A DNA stretch of 64,000 bases from an uncultured Verrucomicrobiota bacterium (GTDB taxonomy: Bacteria > Verrucomicrobiota > Verrucomicrobiia > Opitutales > Opitutaceae), in the NCBI GenBank assembly GCA_903876795.1, contig CAIRBK010000082.1:62001-126000 (forward strand), written 5' to 3'. Under the pieces are notes generated by a model that was given only the letters and a program-made list of their open reading frames with translations, was not told the origin of the DNA and did not search any database. Positions 63,528 through 64,000 of the stretch are shown one piece after another. Numbering within the stretch: position 1 is the first letter of the stretch; each line of letters opens with the position of its first letter. A program made the position numbers and the translations under genes.

Positions 63528-64000
63528 TCAGTTGCTGATGAGCATCATCGGGCCCTCGGCCTTGGGGACGCCGCCCTTCCGCTCCAGCGAGACCGCGAAA
63601 ACCTGGGCTACGTCCACGGTTTTCCCGGGTTTGAAGTTCACGCGGGCTTCGCCGGTCGTGGCATCGACGGTGAATACACCGCCGTCCACCGGGATCGGAT
63701 ACTGCGGGTCGATGACCCAGAGCTGATAATCCTTGTCAGGGGCGAGGGCGGGCAATTGGGAGACGACCAGGACGCCCTCCTGGCGGTCGGGATTCCAGAC
63801 GGCGATGGCGCGGGCCTCGGGCGAATTGCCGGCGAGGGATTTGAGTGAGGCGATTTTGAGTCGGGCGATGTCGGCCTGAATGCGCAGATCGTTGATGAGG
63901 CGGTCGGCGGAGGCGAGGCGGTCGAGTTGACCGCGCGAGAGGATGCGTTCGGCTTCGAGGAGGTTTTTGAAGGTGCCGGCTTCGAGGCGGGCGACTCGTT
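63528..64000 (-). CDS. Anti-sigma-K factor RskA-like, C-terminal part; 5' end outside window
   Basis: AIAVWNPDRQEGVLVVSQLPALAPDKDYQLWVIDPQYPIPVDGGVFTVDATTGEARV. Confidence 0.8.
   Translation of the reverse strand, partial: RVARLEAGTFKNLLEAERILSRGQLDRLASADRLINDLRIQADIARLKIASLKSLAGNSPEARAIAVWNPDRQEGVLVVSQLPALAPDKDYQLWVIDPQYPIPVDGGVFTVDATTGEARVNFKPGKTVDVAQVFAVSLERKGGVPKAEGPMMLISN

Overview
This 64 kb, GC-rich, gene-dense window is mostly bacterial chromosomal housekeeping sequence. Gene content and style (PEP-CTERM-like protein, VanZ, rpmF-plsX-fabH, few Shine-Dalgarno motifs) suggest Verrucomicrobiota/Opitutaceae; this is inference, as no marker was searched. It holds about 56 supported protein genes and one tRNA-Pro(GGG). 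Main blocks: a serA-plsY-hom-lysC-thrC-cimA amino-acid block; an rpmF-plsX-fabH-bamD-like-lptE-like-rpe block; a folate operon (folP, folB, a folK-pabB fusion, pabC) ending in an orphan NMT1/THI5-like binding protein; a macAB-like efflux operon; pgsA-pgpA; pxpBC-pxpA; gcvT-gcvH; rnr; and glgA. The strongest finding is an apparently complete ribosome-mediated transcription attenuator upstream of citramalate synthase (cimA): a 22-aa leader peptide MQFSSIIFAIIIARQPGQDVAA with five Ile codons, then mutually exclusive hairpins and an intrinsic terminator. Other notable items: a decayed NitT/TauT-type ABC transporter (ATPase and probable permease remnants) cut by a possible 170-bp element flanked by CTAG; two in-frame palindromic repeats inside the FolK-PabB coding sequence; a LolA-like plus inactive trypsin-like fusion protein; a REPIN-like inverted pair; and several hairpins. 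No CRISPR, rRNA, prophage or intact transposase was seen.
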